In this document: positions 34,808 to 43,145 of the stretch, piece after piece
Numbering within the stretch: position 1 is the stretch's first letter
How the letters are laid out: each line of letters begins with the position of its first letter
Origin: JANQQJ01 sp046290575
GTDB taxonomy: Bacteria > Pseudomonadota > Alphaproteobacteria > SMXS01
DNA length: 64,000 nt
Direction of reading: 5' to 3'
Assembly: GCA_046290575.1 (NCBI GenBank)
Contig: JBKAGX010000001.1
Location: forward strand, 372,001-436,000
Translations under genes and position numbers: made by a program
The notes under the pieces: generated by a model
Told to the model about the DNA's origin: nothing
The model's database searches: none
Seen by the model: the letters and a program-made list of their open reading frames with translations, nothing else

Positions 34808-35593
34808 GTGCTGAAGGCTATTTTGCCCGTGATCGGATTGTCGCTCCTGGTTGCGGTGCCTGCAGCCGCACAGCAGTCCAAGCCCAGCTATGTCCGCCTG
34901 GGGGCGGGTCTGTCGGATAGCAACTCGGCGGTGTACCGGGATCGGGATTGCGCGTCGACCGACCCGGCAGCGCTGTTCGGCTGCGCGGATGGGCCGGACG
35001 GCAACCCCATCGGCGCCTATGGCGGGTATGGCTCTTCCGTCATTATTGAAGGGGCGTGGGGCCATTATCTGAGTGACTGGTTGCGCGGTGAACTTGCCTT
35101 TGGCTACCGGCCTGATCTGGACTTCACCGGCCAGTCCAATTTTGCGGGTGTCACCCTGGGCACAGAGCCGGTAGAGGCGCGGGGCCGCAATGTCACCATG
35201 ATGGCCAACGCCTATCTGATGCTGACGCCACTGTTTGGCAACATCGCCGGGTTCCAGCCCTTCATCAGCGGCGGTGCCGGTCTGGCGTTCAACCGCACCA
35301 GCGAGGTCAGCTATTTCTTCCCGTCGCTGGGCGCCGGCGATGCGACCATCACGCAGCCCGGCTCAACGACGGATTTCGCCTGGTCTCTTGGAGCGGGGGC
35401 AGTAGTTGATTTGGGGGATACGATCGCGGTCGAACTGGCCTACCGCTATTTCGACATGGGTAAGATGCGGACCCGGCCAGGTGACATTCAGATCATCCGC
35501 GAGGGCCGCGACGATCTGATGATCCCCGTCGATGCCACCCACGCCTCTTTAGATGCGCACGAGTTCCTGTTCAGCCTGATCTATCGGTACTAG
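34808..35593 (+). CDS. Outer membrane beta-barrel protein (OmpA/opacity-like)
   Basis: A 261-residue precursor. The GTG at 34808 is taken as start because AGGAGAG ends 5 nt before it and it opens a tidy signal peptide (LKAILPVIGLSLLVAVPAAAQ-like). The mature part alternates polar and hydrophobic residues in barrel strands: ELAFGYRPDLDF, NVTMMANAYLMLTP, FQPFISGGAGLAFN, FAWSLGAGAVVDLG, VELAYRYFDMG and the last strand EFLFSLIYRY ending in Tyr. This suits an eight-strand outer membrane porin-like protein. Function unknown. It is convergent with the FitB gene. Confidence 0.78.
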   Translation: MLKAILPVIGLSLLVAVPAAAQQSKPSYVRLGAGLSDSNSAVYRDRDCASTDPAALFGCADGPDGNPIGAYGGYGSSVIIEGAWGHYLSDWLRGELAFGYRPDLDFTGQSNFAGVTLGTEPVEARGRNVTMMANAYLMLTPLFGNIAGFQPFISGGAGLAFNRTSEVSYFFPSLGAGDATITQPGSTTDFAWSLGAGAVVDLGDTIAVELAYRYFDMGKMRTRPGDIQIIREGRDDLMIPVDATHASLDAHEFLFSLIYRY

Positions 35594-36015
35594 ACGCTAT
35601 TGTCGAACGGGTTGATTAACTCAAGGCCGACATCCTCAAAGTCGCGAATACTTCGTGTCGCGACTGCAAGTCTGTTTGCCCGGGCAACAGCGGCAATCTG
35701 GGCGTCAAAGTTCCTCATGGGCCGGCCCATTTCTTGCCGAGCCCCGCGGATGTCCGCATAAGCGCGAGCTGCAGAGCCATCAAAGTCGAGGATGCTGTGC
35801 TGAAAAGCACTTCTCAGAAATCCTTCAAAGCGCGCATTCATGGCATCGCGCTTGCGGCCTTCCGGCATGGTGCGTAGGCCAAACAGAATTTCCGCGATAC
35901 TGATTGAAGATACAAAAAGCTGTGTTGGCTCTTGGCCGTCAAACCAGCTTTCGACAACCTTTGACGGGACACGCCGCATCAGTTCCGACACGACATTGGT
36001 ATCGAGCAGAATCAT
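35590..36015 (-). CDS. fitB: PIN-domain toxin, FitB/VapC type
   Basis: A 141-residue PIN-domain RNase. The acidic active-site residues are in MILLDTNVVSELMR, SIAEILFGL, MRNFDAQIAAVA and TRSIRDFEDVGLELINPF, the last being typical of FitB. The family cuts RNA when free of its antitoxin. It overlaps the antitoxin gene by 4 bp. The pair sits between an outer-membrane gene and the PHB operon as an isolated module. Confidence 0.9.
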   Translation of the reverse strand: MILLDTNVVSELMRRVPSKVVESWFDGQEPTQLFVSSISIAEILFGLRTMPEGRKRDAMNARFEGFLRSAFQHSILDFDGSAARAYADIRGARQEMGRPMRNFDAQIAAVARANRLAVATRSIRDFEDVGLELINPFDNSV

Positions 36016-36260
36016 TCAGAAAAATCTATCGGCTCGCTTGTTTCACGGTCCGGTAGCTCCAGGTCTATACCGTGTTCGGGCCCAAAATATCGCCTCGCGA
36101 CGTCGGTGATGCGTTCGGGTGTCGCGACTGCCCGTTCAAGGATTCGACGAATTTCCTCTTCCATAGAGATCCCGTGCTCCGCAGCCCTAAGGCGCAGCGC
36201 CTTTAATATCTCATCATCCAGTTTTCGAACGCTGATGTTGCCCACGCGAATTGACCTCAT
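36012..36260 (-). CDS. fitA: FitA-like ribbon-helix-helix antitoxin
   Basis: An 82-residue antitoxin. The RHH DNA-binding part reads GNISVRKLDDEILKALRLRA followed by HGISMEEEIRRILERAV, and the acidic C-terminal tail (LPDRETSEPIDFSE) would wrap the toxin. The ATG at 36260 is preferred over a start 14 codons upstream, since the upstream codons cross the promoter dyads and encode an odd CCHCHH stretch. It probably represses its own promoter together with FitB. Confidence 0.87.
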   Translation of the reverse strand: MRSIRVGNISVRKLDDEILKALRLRAAEHGISMEEEIRRILERAVATPERITDVARRYFGPEHGIDLELPDRETSEPIDFSE

Positions 36261-36284
36261 ATGATGGCAATGACAGCATATGCT
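36257..36284. promoter_or_regulatory. Paired CATATG dyads at fitAB promoter
   Basis: TCATATGA (36257-36264, over the start codon) and AGCATATGCT (36275-36284) are palindromes with the same CATATG core, centres 19 bp apart. On the minus strand CTGACA about 17 bp before TGTCAT gives a possible promoter. This suits autoregulation by a FitAB complex. Confidence 0.5.
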
Positions 36285-36301
36285 AGCACTTTTGTCAGGC
36301 A

Positions 36302-36333
36302 AGAAAAAAGGCGGCTACTATCTGGTAGCCGCC
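36302..36333 (-). terminator. Rho-independent terminator of phaAB
   Basis: GGCGGCTAC (36310-36318) and GTAGCCGCC (36325-36333) make a perfect 9-bp stem with a 6-nt loop. Read on the minus strand it is followed by TTTTTTCTT, a good T-tract, 25 bp after the phaB stop. Confidence 0.88.
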
Positions 36334-36358
36334 CTTTCAAACCGATATATCGCTGGGT

Positions 36359-37084
36359 TTACCCGGCGATGTATTGCGCGCCGTTGATGGTGAGCGTTGA
36401 GCCGGTGACGAATTCGGCGTCGTCAGCGGCCAGGTAAAGCACACCGCGGGCGATGTCTTCGGGTTCGCCCAGGCGGCCGACCGGGATTGTCGCAATAATG
36501 CCTTCCAGCACCTTTTCCGGAACCGCGGCGACCATGTCGGTATTGACGTAGCCCGGTGCGATCACGTTCACCGTGATGCCCTTGCGCGCGGTTTCCTGCG
36601 CCAGCGCCTTGGTGAATCCGATCATCCCGGCCTTGGCGGCGGAATAGTTGGTCTGACCCATCTGGCCCTTTTGGCCGTTAATCGACGTCATGTTGATGAT
36701 GCGGCCGAAGCTGCGTTCACGCATGCCTTCGATGACGTTGCGGCACATGTTGAACAGCGAGGTGAGATCGACATCGATCACCTCATTCCATTGCTCCTGC
36801 GTCATTTTGTGCAGCATGGTGTCACGGGTGATACCGGCGTTGTTGACCAGAACATCAACCGGCCCGAGGTCGGCTTCAACCTTGGCAATGCCCGCCGCAC
36901 AGCCGTCGAAATCGCTGACATCCCATTTGTAGACAGCGATGCCGGTCTCGTCCTTGAACTTGTTGGCTGCCTCGTCATTGCCGCCATAATTGGCGGCGAC
37001 GGTGTAGCCTGCATCTTTAAGCGCAACGCTGACAGCCGCGCCAATACCGCGCGTGCCGCCGGTCACAATTGCTACGCGTCCCAT
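36359..37084 (-). CDS. phaB: Acetoacetyl-CoA reductase
   Basis: A 241-residue short-chain dehydrogenase. The cofactor motif is VTGGTRGIGAAV, the NNAG motif is VLVNNAGITRD, the catalytic Ser is in MTSINGQKGQMGQ and the Tyr/Lys pair is in YSAAKAG. The length, the GQMGQTNYSAAKAGMIGFTK stretch and the position after phaA identify PhaB, which reduces acetoacetyl-CoA with NADPH to (R)-3-hydroxybutyryl-CoA for PHB. A strong terminator follows. Confidence 0.94.
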   Translation of the reverse strand: MGRVAIVTGGTRGIGAAVSVALKDAGYTVAANYGGNDEAANKFKDETGIAVYKWDVSDFDGCAAGIAKVEADLGPVDVLVNNAGITRDTMLHKMTQEQWNEVIDVDLTSLFNMCRNVIEGMRERSFGRIINMTSINGQKGQMGQTNYSAAKAGMIGFTKALAQETARKGITVNVIAPGYVNTDMVAAVPEKVLEGIIATIPVGRLGEPEDIARGVLYLAADDAEFVTGSTLTINGAQYIAG

Positions 37085-37130
37085 ATTTGTTCTCCCGTTT
37101 TGTCTAGTCGACTATTGCTGTTTTCGTTGG

Positions 37131-38306
37131 TCAGTCGCGTTCGACGCACAGCGCCACGCCCATGCCGCCGCCGATGCACAGGGTGGCCAGGCCCTTCTTG
37201 GCGTCCCGGCGGCCCATTTCATGGAGCAGTGTGGTCAGGACGCGTGCGCCCGAAGCGCCGATCGGATGGCCGATCGCGATCGCGCCGCCATTGACATTGA
37301 CCTTGTCGGTATCCCAGCCCAGTTCCTTGTTAACCGCGCAGGCCTGCGCGGCAAAGGCTTCGTTGGCCTCGACCAGGTCCAGATCGTTGGTGGACCAGCC
37401 GGCTTTTTCCAGCGCCTTCCGGCTCGCCGGAATTGGACCAGATCCCATGATCGCCGGGTCGACGCCAGCCTGCGCCCAAGAGGCGACACGGGCCAGCGGC
37501 GTCAGGCCGCGGCGGTTCATTTCTTCACCGGACATCAGGACAAGCGCAGCGGCCCCGTCATTGATGCCGCTGGCATTGGCCGCCGTCACCGTACCGTCCT
37601 TCTGGAATGCCGGACGCATGCCCTGGATGCGGTCGATCTCAAGGTCGTGGCGAATATATTCATCTTCTTCGACGACGGTATCGCCCTTGCGGCCCTTGAT
37701 GGTGACCGGCACAATCTCATCCTTGAACTTGCCGGCACGCTGCGCGGCGGACGCCTTGTTCTGAGAAGCGACAGCAAACTCGTCCTGCTGTTCGCGGGTA
37801 ATCTGCCATTTCGACGCCACGTTTTCGGCGGTGTTGCCCATGTGATAGCCGTTAAAGGCGTCCCACAGGCCGTCCTTGATCATGGAATCAACCATGCCCA
37901 GATCGCCCATTTTCTGACCGTTGCGCAGATGTGCGCAATGCTGCGACTGGCTCATGCTTTCCTGCCCACCGGCAACGATGATGTTGCCATCGCCGTTCTT
38001 GATGGCCTGTGTGGCGAGCGCGACAGAGCGTAGCCCCGATCCGCACATCTGATTGACGACCCAGGCTGAAACACCTTCGGGGCAGCCTGCGGCCATGGAG
38101 GCCTGACGGGCGGGGTTTTGGCCCTGACCGGCAGTCAGGATCTGACCGAAGATCACCTCTTCGACATCCTCACCGGCAACGCCGGCACGGCTGAGGGCTT
38201 CGCGAATAGCGACCTCACCGAGGTAGTGGGCGGGTACGGAACTTAGAGCGCCGTTGAACGAACCGACGGGGGTTCGAGCGGCGCTGACCAGATAAACGTC
38301 TGTCAT
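37131..38306 (-). CDS. phaA: Acetyl-CoA acetyltransferase (beta-ketothiolase)
   Basis: A 391-residue thiolase. The nucleophilic Cys is in VNQMCGSGLRSVALA near residue 89, the His in AIAIGHPIGASGARVL, and the second Cys in LCIGGGMGVALC. It condenses two acetyl-CoA to acetoacetyl-CoA, the first PHB step. It is transcribed with phaB (46-bp gap) and is divergent from phaR, whose product probably regulates it. Confidence 0.95.
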   Translation of the reverse strand: MTDVYLVSAARTPVGSFNGALSSVPAHYLGEVAIREALSRAGVAGEDVEEVIFGQILTAGQGQNPARQASMAAGCPEGVSAWVVNQMCGSGLRSVALATQAIKNGDGNIIVAGGQESMSQSQHCAHLRNGQKMGDLGMVDSMIKDGLWDAFNGYHMGNTAENVASKWQITREQQDEFAVASQNKASAAQRAGKFKDEIVPVTIKGRKGDTVVEEDEYIRHDLEIDRIQGMRPAFQKDGTVTAANASGINDGAAALVLMSGEEMNRRGLTPLARVASWAQAGVDPAIMGSGPIPASRKALEKAGWSTNDLDLVEANEAFAAQACAVNKELGWDTDKVNVNGGAIAIGHPIGASGARVLTTLLHEMGRRDAKKGLATLCIGGGMGVALCVERD

Positions 38307-38377
38307 GGCTGCCTCCTGTTGCGCGGCAAATGGCCGCGTGGGCGATTCGGCTTAAGGTAGAGGCCGAGCACCTTATA

Positions 38378-38430
38378 TTGCGATGCAACGGAATCAAGCG
38401 CTTTCCCGGACAATCGGCTTGCGCAATGCA
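38378..38430. promoter_or_regulatory. TTGC/GCAA dyads between phaA and phaR
   Basis: TTGC-GAT-GCAA (38378-38388) and TTGCGCAA (38419-38426), the latter running into TGCAGC, lie in the 188-bp divergent gap. Known PhaR proteins bind TGC/GCA-type dyads, so these are candidate PhaR operators that would control both phaAB and phaR. Binding is inferred from the family. Confidence 0.45.
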
Positions 38431-38494
38431 GCATCAGCGCGCACAATGCCGCCGGGCTCGCGAGATCAATGCCCCCGAAGGGCAGGAGACGGGG

Positions 38495-39136
38495 TTGGCG
38501 GATAAGAAAAAACAGAAATCGTCGCTGCCTGAAAACGGCGGAGAGGACAAGTCGGACGACGCGCCGATCGTTATCAAGAAATATGCTAACCGGCGCCTCT
38601 ACAACACCGCGACCAGCAGCTATGTGACGCTGGATTATCTCAGCCGCATGGTGCGCGATGGGCAGGTGTTCGTCGTCTTTGACGCCAAGACCGGAGACGA
38701 CATCACACGGTCGGTTCTGGCGCAGATTATTTTTGAGGCCGAGTCCAAAGGCGAAAATATGCTGCCTGTGGATTTCCTCCGGCAGCTGATCGGGTTCTAC
38801 GGCGATTCTCTGCAGTCAGCCGTGCCGCAATATCTGTCGATGAGTATGGAGCGTTTCGCCCGCGATCAGGAGCGTATGCGCCAGATGCTGATGCCGCAGT
38901 TCGGTGCTGCCATGCCGACAAATCCGTTTGAGGAAATGGCGCGCCAGAATGTCGCTATGTTCGAGCGTATGTTCCAGATGTTCTCGCCTTTTGGCCAGCA
39001 GGATGAGGATCAGGCGCAGGCTGAAGAGCAACAAGAGGCGGCCGCGCCTGAAGACGATGATGAAAATTCCATTGATGATTTGAAGGCAGAGTTAGCCGAG
39101 ATGAAAAAGCGTCTCGACAAGCTTTCAAACGACTAA
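38495..39136 (+). CDS. phaR: Polyhydroxyalkanoate synthesis repressor PhaR
   Basis: A 213-residue regulator. The TTG at 38495 is the start because AGGAG lies 6 nt upstream; the longer frame before it has no sense. The PHB-accumulation DNA-binding domain begins VIKKYANRRLYNTATSSYVT and continues through VRDGQVFVVFDAKTGDDITR, followed by a second conserved block (LPVDFLRQLIGFYGDSLQ). The tail is Gln/Glu/Asp-rich and ends in a short coiled coil (LKAELAEMKKRLDKL). PhaR represses phasin and PHB genes and is released by binding PHB granules. Confidence 0.93.
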   Translation: MADKKKQKSSLPENGGEDKSDDAPIVIKKYANRRLYNTATSSYVTLDYLSRMVRDGQVFVVFDAKTGDDITRSVLAQIIFEAESKGENMLPVDFLRQLIGFYGDSLQSAVPQYLSMSMERFARDQERMRQMLMPQFGAAMPTNPFEEMARQNVAMFERMFQMFSPFGQQDEDQAQAEEQQEAAAPEDDDENSIDDLKAELAEMKKRLDKLSND

Positions 39137-39153
39137 GGAAGACAGTCCTGCTA

Positions 39154-39171
39154 TGTTGCCATTCGGCAACA
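39154..39171 (+). terminator. Small hairpin after phaR
   Basis: TGTTGCC-ATTC-GGCAACA is a perfect 7-bp stem with a 4-nt loop, 17 bp after the phaR stop, without a T-run. It may mark the 3' end of the transcript. The rest of the 39172-39336 gap shows no recognised element. Confidence 0.35.
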
Positions 39172-39336
39172 CTCCAAGCGATGCATCAGCGCTTTTTAGG
39201 CTGTTTGGACTTGTAATTTCACGCCAACAATCATATTTCCGCCGCAATCGTTCGCTATCCGGAACGTCGAAGCTGAAGCGTTTGCCCTGAACGGCCTGGT
39301 GGCCGAGGGCCCCGAAACAGAAATCTGATCGTTGGT

Positions 39337-39963
39337 ATGTCATTGATAAACAACATTAAAAATGTTGTAGGGGCTTTTGCGCTCTTGGCCGCGCTGCTGG
39401 TTTTACCGGCAAGTGGCGAGGTGCGTACCGCCAGTATCGATAACTGGATTGATGATCGTTTCGGTCAGTTGGAAGCGTCAATCGGGTCGCCTTTGCCGTC
39501 CACCATCGACGAATTGGTGGCCTTCGCCGATATACCCCATGACAGCGACGAACAGCATTATTGCCTGGCACAGGCGGTCTACTTCGAGGCCCGCAGCGAG
39601 CCGGTTTCCGGCCAGATTGCCGTGGCGCGTGTAATCCTGAACCGGGTTGCGGATAAGCGGTACCCGGACACGATCTGCGGTGTCGTCTTCCAGAATCAGA
39701 AATGGGTCGATCGCTGCCAGTTCTCCTTTGCCTGTGACGGAGAAGAAGACAGGGTGCATGAACGGGCTGCCTGGGCGATGTCGGAGCGTGTTGCAAGCCT
39801 CGCCCAGCGCCACTGGATTCCGCATCCGATCGGCGACGCCACACACTATCATGCAGATTATGTCAGCCCGGGCTGGGCCGACAATCTGGTCAAGACCGCG
39901 ACAGTGGGCCGGCACATCTTTTATCGCTACGATCTCGCTGGAGGATCAGCGGTCGGCGAGTAA
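39337..39963 (+). CDS. Cell wall hydrolase, SleB/CwlJ family
   Basis: A 208-residue exported protein. The N-terminal signal (VVGAFALLAALLVLPASG) is followed by a linker and the hydrolase-2 domain: HYCLAQAVYFEARSEPVSGQ with the catalytic Glu, IAVARVILNRVADKRYPDTI, CGVVFQNQKWVDRCQFSFAC and ATHYHADYVSPGWA. In non-sporulating proteobacteria such proteins are thought to cleave peptidoglycan, helping growth or remodelling. It seems to be transcribed alone. Confidence 0.87.
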   Translation: MSLINNIKNVVGAFALLAALLVLPASGEVRTASIDNWIDDRFGQLEASIGSPLPSTIDELVAFADIPHDSDEQHYCLAQAVYFEARSEPVSGQIAVARVILNRVADKRYPDTICGVVFQNQKWVDRCQFSFACDGEEDRVHERAAWAMSERVASLAQRHWIPHPIGDATHYHADYVSPGWADNLVKTATVGRHIFYRYDLAGGSAVGE

Positions 39964-40034
39964 GTCCGGCTGCATGACTTCGGCGCCGATTGCCGGTACG
40001 GTCGCATGACCATGCCGCCAACGGGCCGACCCAC

Positions 40035-41291
40035 TTGAAGATTTTCTCGCTTCCCCCTGCCACCGCACTGCGGATTTTGTTCGCATTCGGCTTTGGGTTC
40101 TTTCTGTCGATGTTCACCCGTGCGGTGGCGAACATCATCAAGCCGCATGTGCAGGGCGACCTGATGTTGAGCGAAGAGGCGATCAGCCTGTCGCTTGGCA
40201 CCTCGTTCTTTGTCGCCTTCGGACTGATGCAATTGCCACTGGGTGTGCTGCTCGACCGCTATGACCCGCGCAAGGTCAATGCCGGCCTGATGCTGATTGC
40301 CGCGGCCGGCGCGGTCATTTTCAGCCAGGCGGACAGCGCCGGCATGCTGGCGCTGGGCCGCGCGCTGATGGGGCTTGGCTTTGCCGCCGGTATGATGGCC
40401 TCGCTGAAGACTTATTCGCTCTGGTTCCCGGTCGACAAACTGCCGACCATCAACGGCGTCCAGTTTGCCATCGGCGTGCTGGGGGCGATCTCGGCCACCA
40501 AGCCGACGGAATGGGCTTTGCGGGTGATGGACTGGCAGGAACTGACGCTGATCTTTGCCGGAATGACCGTAGTGGCCGCGCTGGTGCTGGTGACCATTGC
40601 ACCGAAGCATATTAGTGTCGGATCGGCGGAGTCGCTGGGCGCCACCCTGGGCGGGTTGAAGCGAATCTATACCGATGCCTTCTTCTGGCGCGTTGTCCCC
40701 TGGATCACGATCTCCATGGGGATCAGCCAGGGCATTGGCACGCTCTATGTTTTTTCCTGGCTGATGGATGTGGGTGGGTTCAGCAGCGGCACCGCGGCGA
40801 CGATCCTCTCGATCAATGCCAGCGTCGCGGTGGTCAATTTTCTGGCTATGGGGCCGGCGTCGGAAGCCCTGGTCAAACGGGGCGGTTCGCCACTGGCCGT
40901 ACCTATTGTGGGGCTGACGCTCAGCATGATCGCGATGGCGGTGCTGGCGCTGCAATGGACAGCCGTTGCCGTCCCGGTATGGCTGATCTGGACGATCGCC
41001 ATTGGCACCAATGTGCTGATGTTCTCGGCCGTTGCCCGGGCGTTTCCGGTCGAGTTGACCGGTCGGGTCTATACCGCGATCAACCTGATGGGTTTTGCCG
41101 TGACCGCGCTGTCACAATGGGGGGTCGGGCGGATTCTTGATTTCTACCCCGGGAACGTTCAGGCCGGTTATCAGGTGGCCTTTTCGGTGCTGTTGGGCCT
41201 GCAATGTCTGGGCGCGGCATGGTACTTCATCGCAACGCGAACCGGGTTTGGTGCGCAGACCATGCTGGAAAAGCAGAAGGCGCGATTATGA
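40035..41291 (+). CDS. MFS transporter
   Basis: A 418-residue carrier with twelve hydrophobic helices. The MFS loop 2-3 signature is present as GVLLDRYDPRKVNAG, and the second half has the matching pattern AVARAFPVELTGRVYTAINL. The start is uncertain: the TTG at 40035 just precedes the first helix, while a TTG at 39990 would add 15 polar residues. The following phosphotransferase gene overlaps by 4 bp, so they are co-transcribed. Substrate unknown. Confidence 0.82.
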   Translation: MKIFSLPPATALRILFAFGFGFFLSMFTRAVANIIKPHVQGDLMLSEEAISLSLGTSFFVAFGLMQLPLGVLLDRYDPRKVNAGLMLIAAAGAVIFSQADSAGMLALGRALMGLGFAAGMMASLKTYSLWFPVDKLPTINGVQFAIGVLGAISATKPTEWALRVMDWQELTLIFAGMTVVAALVLVTIAPKHISVGSAESLGATLGGLKRIYTDAFFWRVVPWITISMGISQGIGTLYVFSWLMDVGGFSSGTAATILSINASVAVVNFLAMGPASEALVKRGGSPLAVPIVGLTLSMIAMAVLALQWTAVAVPVWLIWTIAIGTNVLMFSAVARAFPVELTGRVYTAINLMGFAVTALSQWGVGRILDFYPGNVQAGYQVAFSVLLGLQCLGAAWYFIATRTGFGAQTMLEKQKARL

Positions 41292-42349
41292 GTGAACAGG
41301 ACGCATTTACAGGCACGCAACCGGTTGACCCGGCGCGGGGTTTTGACGTGTCAGCGCTGCAGGCCTTCATGGAAGAACATGTTGCCGGGTTCAGCGGCAC
41401 TGTCGAGGTGCGCGAGTTCAAGGGCGGGCAATCGAACCCGACCTATAGCCTGACGGCGGGGGGCACCCGTTACGTGCTGCGTCGTAAGCCGCCCGGCCAA
41501 TTGCTGAAATCCGCCCATGCGGTGGACCGGGAGTATCGGGTGATGACGGCGCTGGCTGAAACGGATGTGCCGGTCCCGCGGACCTATGCGCTTTGTACCG
41601 ATGAATCCGTCATCGGCACGTGGTTCTACATCATGGACCATGTCGAGGGACGGATCATCTGGGATAACGACATGCCGGGCTCAAATCCGGAAGAGCGTGC
41701 GGCGGTCTACGACTCAATGATCCGGACGCTGGCGGGGCTGCACGCCGTCGATCACGTCGCGGTCGGGCTGGAGACCTATGGCAAGCCGACCGACTATATT
41801 GCCCGCACCCTCAACCGGTTTATCGGCCAGTATCAGTTGGCGGAGACGACCAAAATCCCGGAAATGGACTGGCTGGCCGAATGGCTGCCGGCGCATATTC
41901 CGCCCGAGGAACCGGCGGGCATTGTCCACGGTGACTTCAAGCTGGCCAATCTGGTGCTGCATCCGACCGAGCCAGAGGTGATAGCCATTCTGGACTGGGA
42001 GCTTTCGACCATCGGCAACCCCATTGCCGATCTCGCCGTGCACTGTCTGCCCTATCATCCGGGGCTTGATCCGCGCGGACCGCTCACCGATCTCGATCTG
42101 CCGGCGCTCGGCATTCCCACCGAGGCAGATTTGCTCGCCGCTTATTGCCGCTATACCGGCCGCGACTACGTGCCGCACTGGAACTATGTGATGGCGGCCA
42201 TGTTGTTCCGCCACGCGCAGATTTCGCTAGGCATTCTAGCACGTGCCGAAAAGGGGACGGCAGCCAGCGAACATGCGGTCGAGATGGGCAAACGCGCCTG
42301 GCCGCTTTCCAAAGCAGCCTATGATATTGCGCAGCGGCTGATCGGTTGA
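41288..42349 (+). CDS. Phosphotransferase (APH-like kinase) family protein
   Basis: A 353-residue protein of the aminoglycoside-phosphotransferase/choline-kinase fold, in the branch often linked to acyl-CoA dehydrogenases (ACAD10/11 N-terminal domain). The nucleotide loop is FKGGQSNPTYSL, the catalytic loop is GIVHGDFKLANLVLHP and the metal-binding segment is AILDWELSTIGNPIADLA. It starts in an ATGA overlap with the MFS gene. It may phosphorylate a hydroxyacyl-CoA or a small alcohol; antibiotic resistance is not implied. Confidence 0.85.
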   Translation: MSEQDAFTGTQPVDPARGFDVSALQAFMEEHVAGFSGTVEVREFKGGQSNPTYSLTAGGTRYVLRRKPPGQLLKSAHAVDREYRVMTALAETDVPVPRTYALCTDESVIGTWFYIMDHVEGRIIWDNDMPGSNPEERAAVYDSMIRTLAGLHAVDHVAVGLETYGKPTDYIARTLNRFIGQYQLAETTKIPEMDWLAEWLPAHIPPEEPAGIVHGDFKLANLVLHPTEPEVIAILDWELSTIGNPIADLAVHCLPYHPGLDPRGPLTDLDLPALGIPTEADLLAAYCRYTGRDYVPHWNYVMAAMLFRHAQISLGILARAEKGTAASEHAVEMGKRAWPLSKAAYDIAQRLIG

Positions 42350-42357
42350 AAGTGACT

Positions 42358-42499
42358 CCCTCTCCCTCTGGAAGAGGCTTGGGGTGAGGGGCGGTGCCAA
42401 AAGCCAGGGCGCCCTTCATGAATGCCTGATATCGAATTGCCAATTCAGCCCCTCACCCGCTCGCCCTTCGGCTTGCTGCCCTCCCCCATAGGGAGAGGG
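42358..42499. repeat. Nested palindromic intergenic repeat
   Basis: CCCTCTCCCT (42358-42367) matches inverted AGGGAGAGGG (42490-42499), and inside it GGGTGAGGGGC (42382-42392) matches inverted GCCCCTCACCC (42447-42457 region). This CCCTCTCCC...GGGAGAGGG type is a widespread dispersed repeat of alphaproteobacterial genomes. It fills the space before the SpoU-type gene and would fold into a long hairpin in RNA. Confidence 0.65.
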
Positions 42500-42571
42500 C
42501 ACATTGGATCGATTTGCGCAGGCCGGATGGCGGGCGCTATAGTCAGCCATTACGGCAGCGAAAGGCATTCC

Positions 42572-43105
42572 ATGCGCGGCTATTTCGCCATCGGCGTCGA
42601 AGGCGGCGACAAAATTGGCAATCTGGGCAATCTGATGCGCACCGCGCATGCGTTTGGCGCCAGCTTTGCGTTCAGTGTCGGCCGGGACAAGTTCAGCGGC
42701 AAAGCCTATTCCGACACCAGCGCCAGCCGCGAACAGGTGCCGTTCTATGCGTTTGAATCTCTGGGCGATCTGGTGCTTCCCAAGCTATGTGCGCTGGTCG
42801 GCGTCGAGTTGAGCGATGATGCGGTCGACCTGCCCAGCTTCACCCATCCAAGGCAGGCGGCCTATGTGCTGGGGCCCGAGCGCGGATCTCTCAGCCCTGA
42901 TATGGCGGCGCGTTGCGATCATCTGGTGCGCATTCCGACCCAGTTCTGTCTGAACCAGGCCACGGCGGGCGCGATCATCATGTATGACCGTATCCGCCTG
43001 CTTGGAAAATGGCCGGTCCGGCCGGTCACGCCGTTTGGTGAGCCCGAGCCTTTGCCCGAACATACCTTCGGGGCGCCCCGGTCCCGGACAATGAAATCGG
43101 GCTGA
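42572..43105 (+). CDS. SpoU-family RNA 2'-O-methyltransferase
   Basis: A 177-residue SPOUT-fold methylase. Motif 1 is in GNLGNLMRTAHAFGA, motif 2 is AAYVLGPERGSLS and motif 3 is FCLNQATAGAIIMYDRIR; together they form the SAM-binding trefoil knot. The ATG at 42572 with GAAAGG upstream is preferred over a longer frame that runs through the repeat. It has no N-terminal RNA-binding extension. The target (tRNA or rRNA ribose) is unknown; the length fits TrmL or TrmH-like small members. Confidence 0.87.
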   Translation: MRGYFAIGVEGGDKIGNLGNLMRTAHAFGASFAFSVGRDKFSGKAYSDTSASREQVPFYAFESLGDLVLPKLCALVGVELSDDAVDLPSFTHPRQAAYVLGPERGSLSPDMAARCDHLVRIPTQFCLNQATAGAIIMYDRIRLLGKWPVRPVTPFGEPEPLPEHTFGAPRSRTMKSG

Positions 43106-43145
43106 TACCGTAGAAATTCCTCAGGGCCGGCCCTATCTTTGGCCC

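Noticed and set aside
39125..39343. 72-codon minus-strand frame between phaR and the SleB gene
   Set aside because: No ribosome site, no signal or domain, and it overlaps the starts or ends of both neighbours.
39927..40955. 342-codon minus-strand frame
   Set aside because: Antisense of the MFS carrier; extremely rich in His, Gln and Arg.
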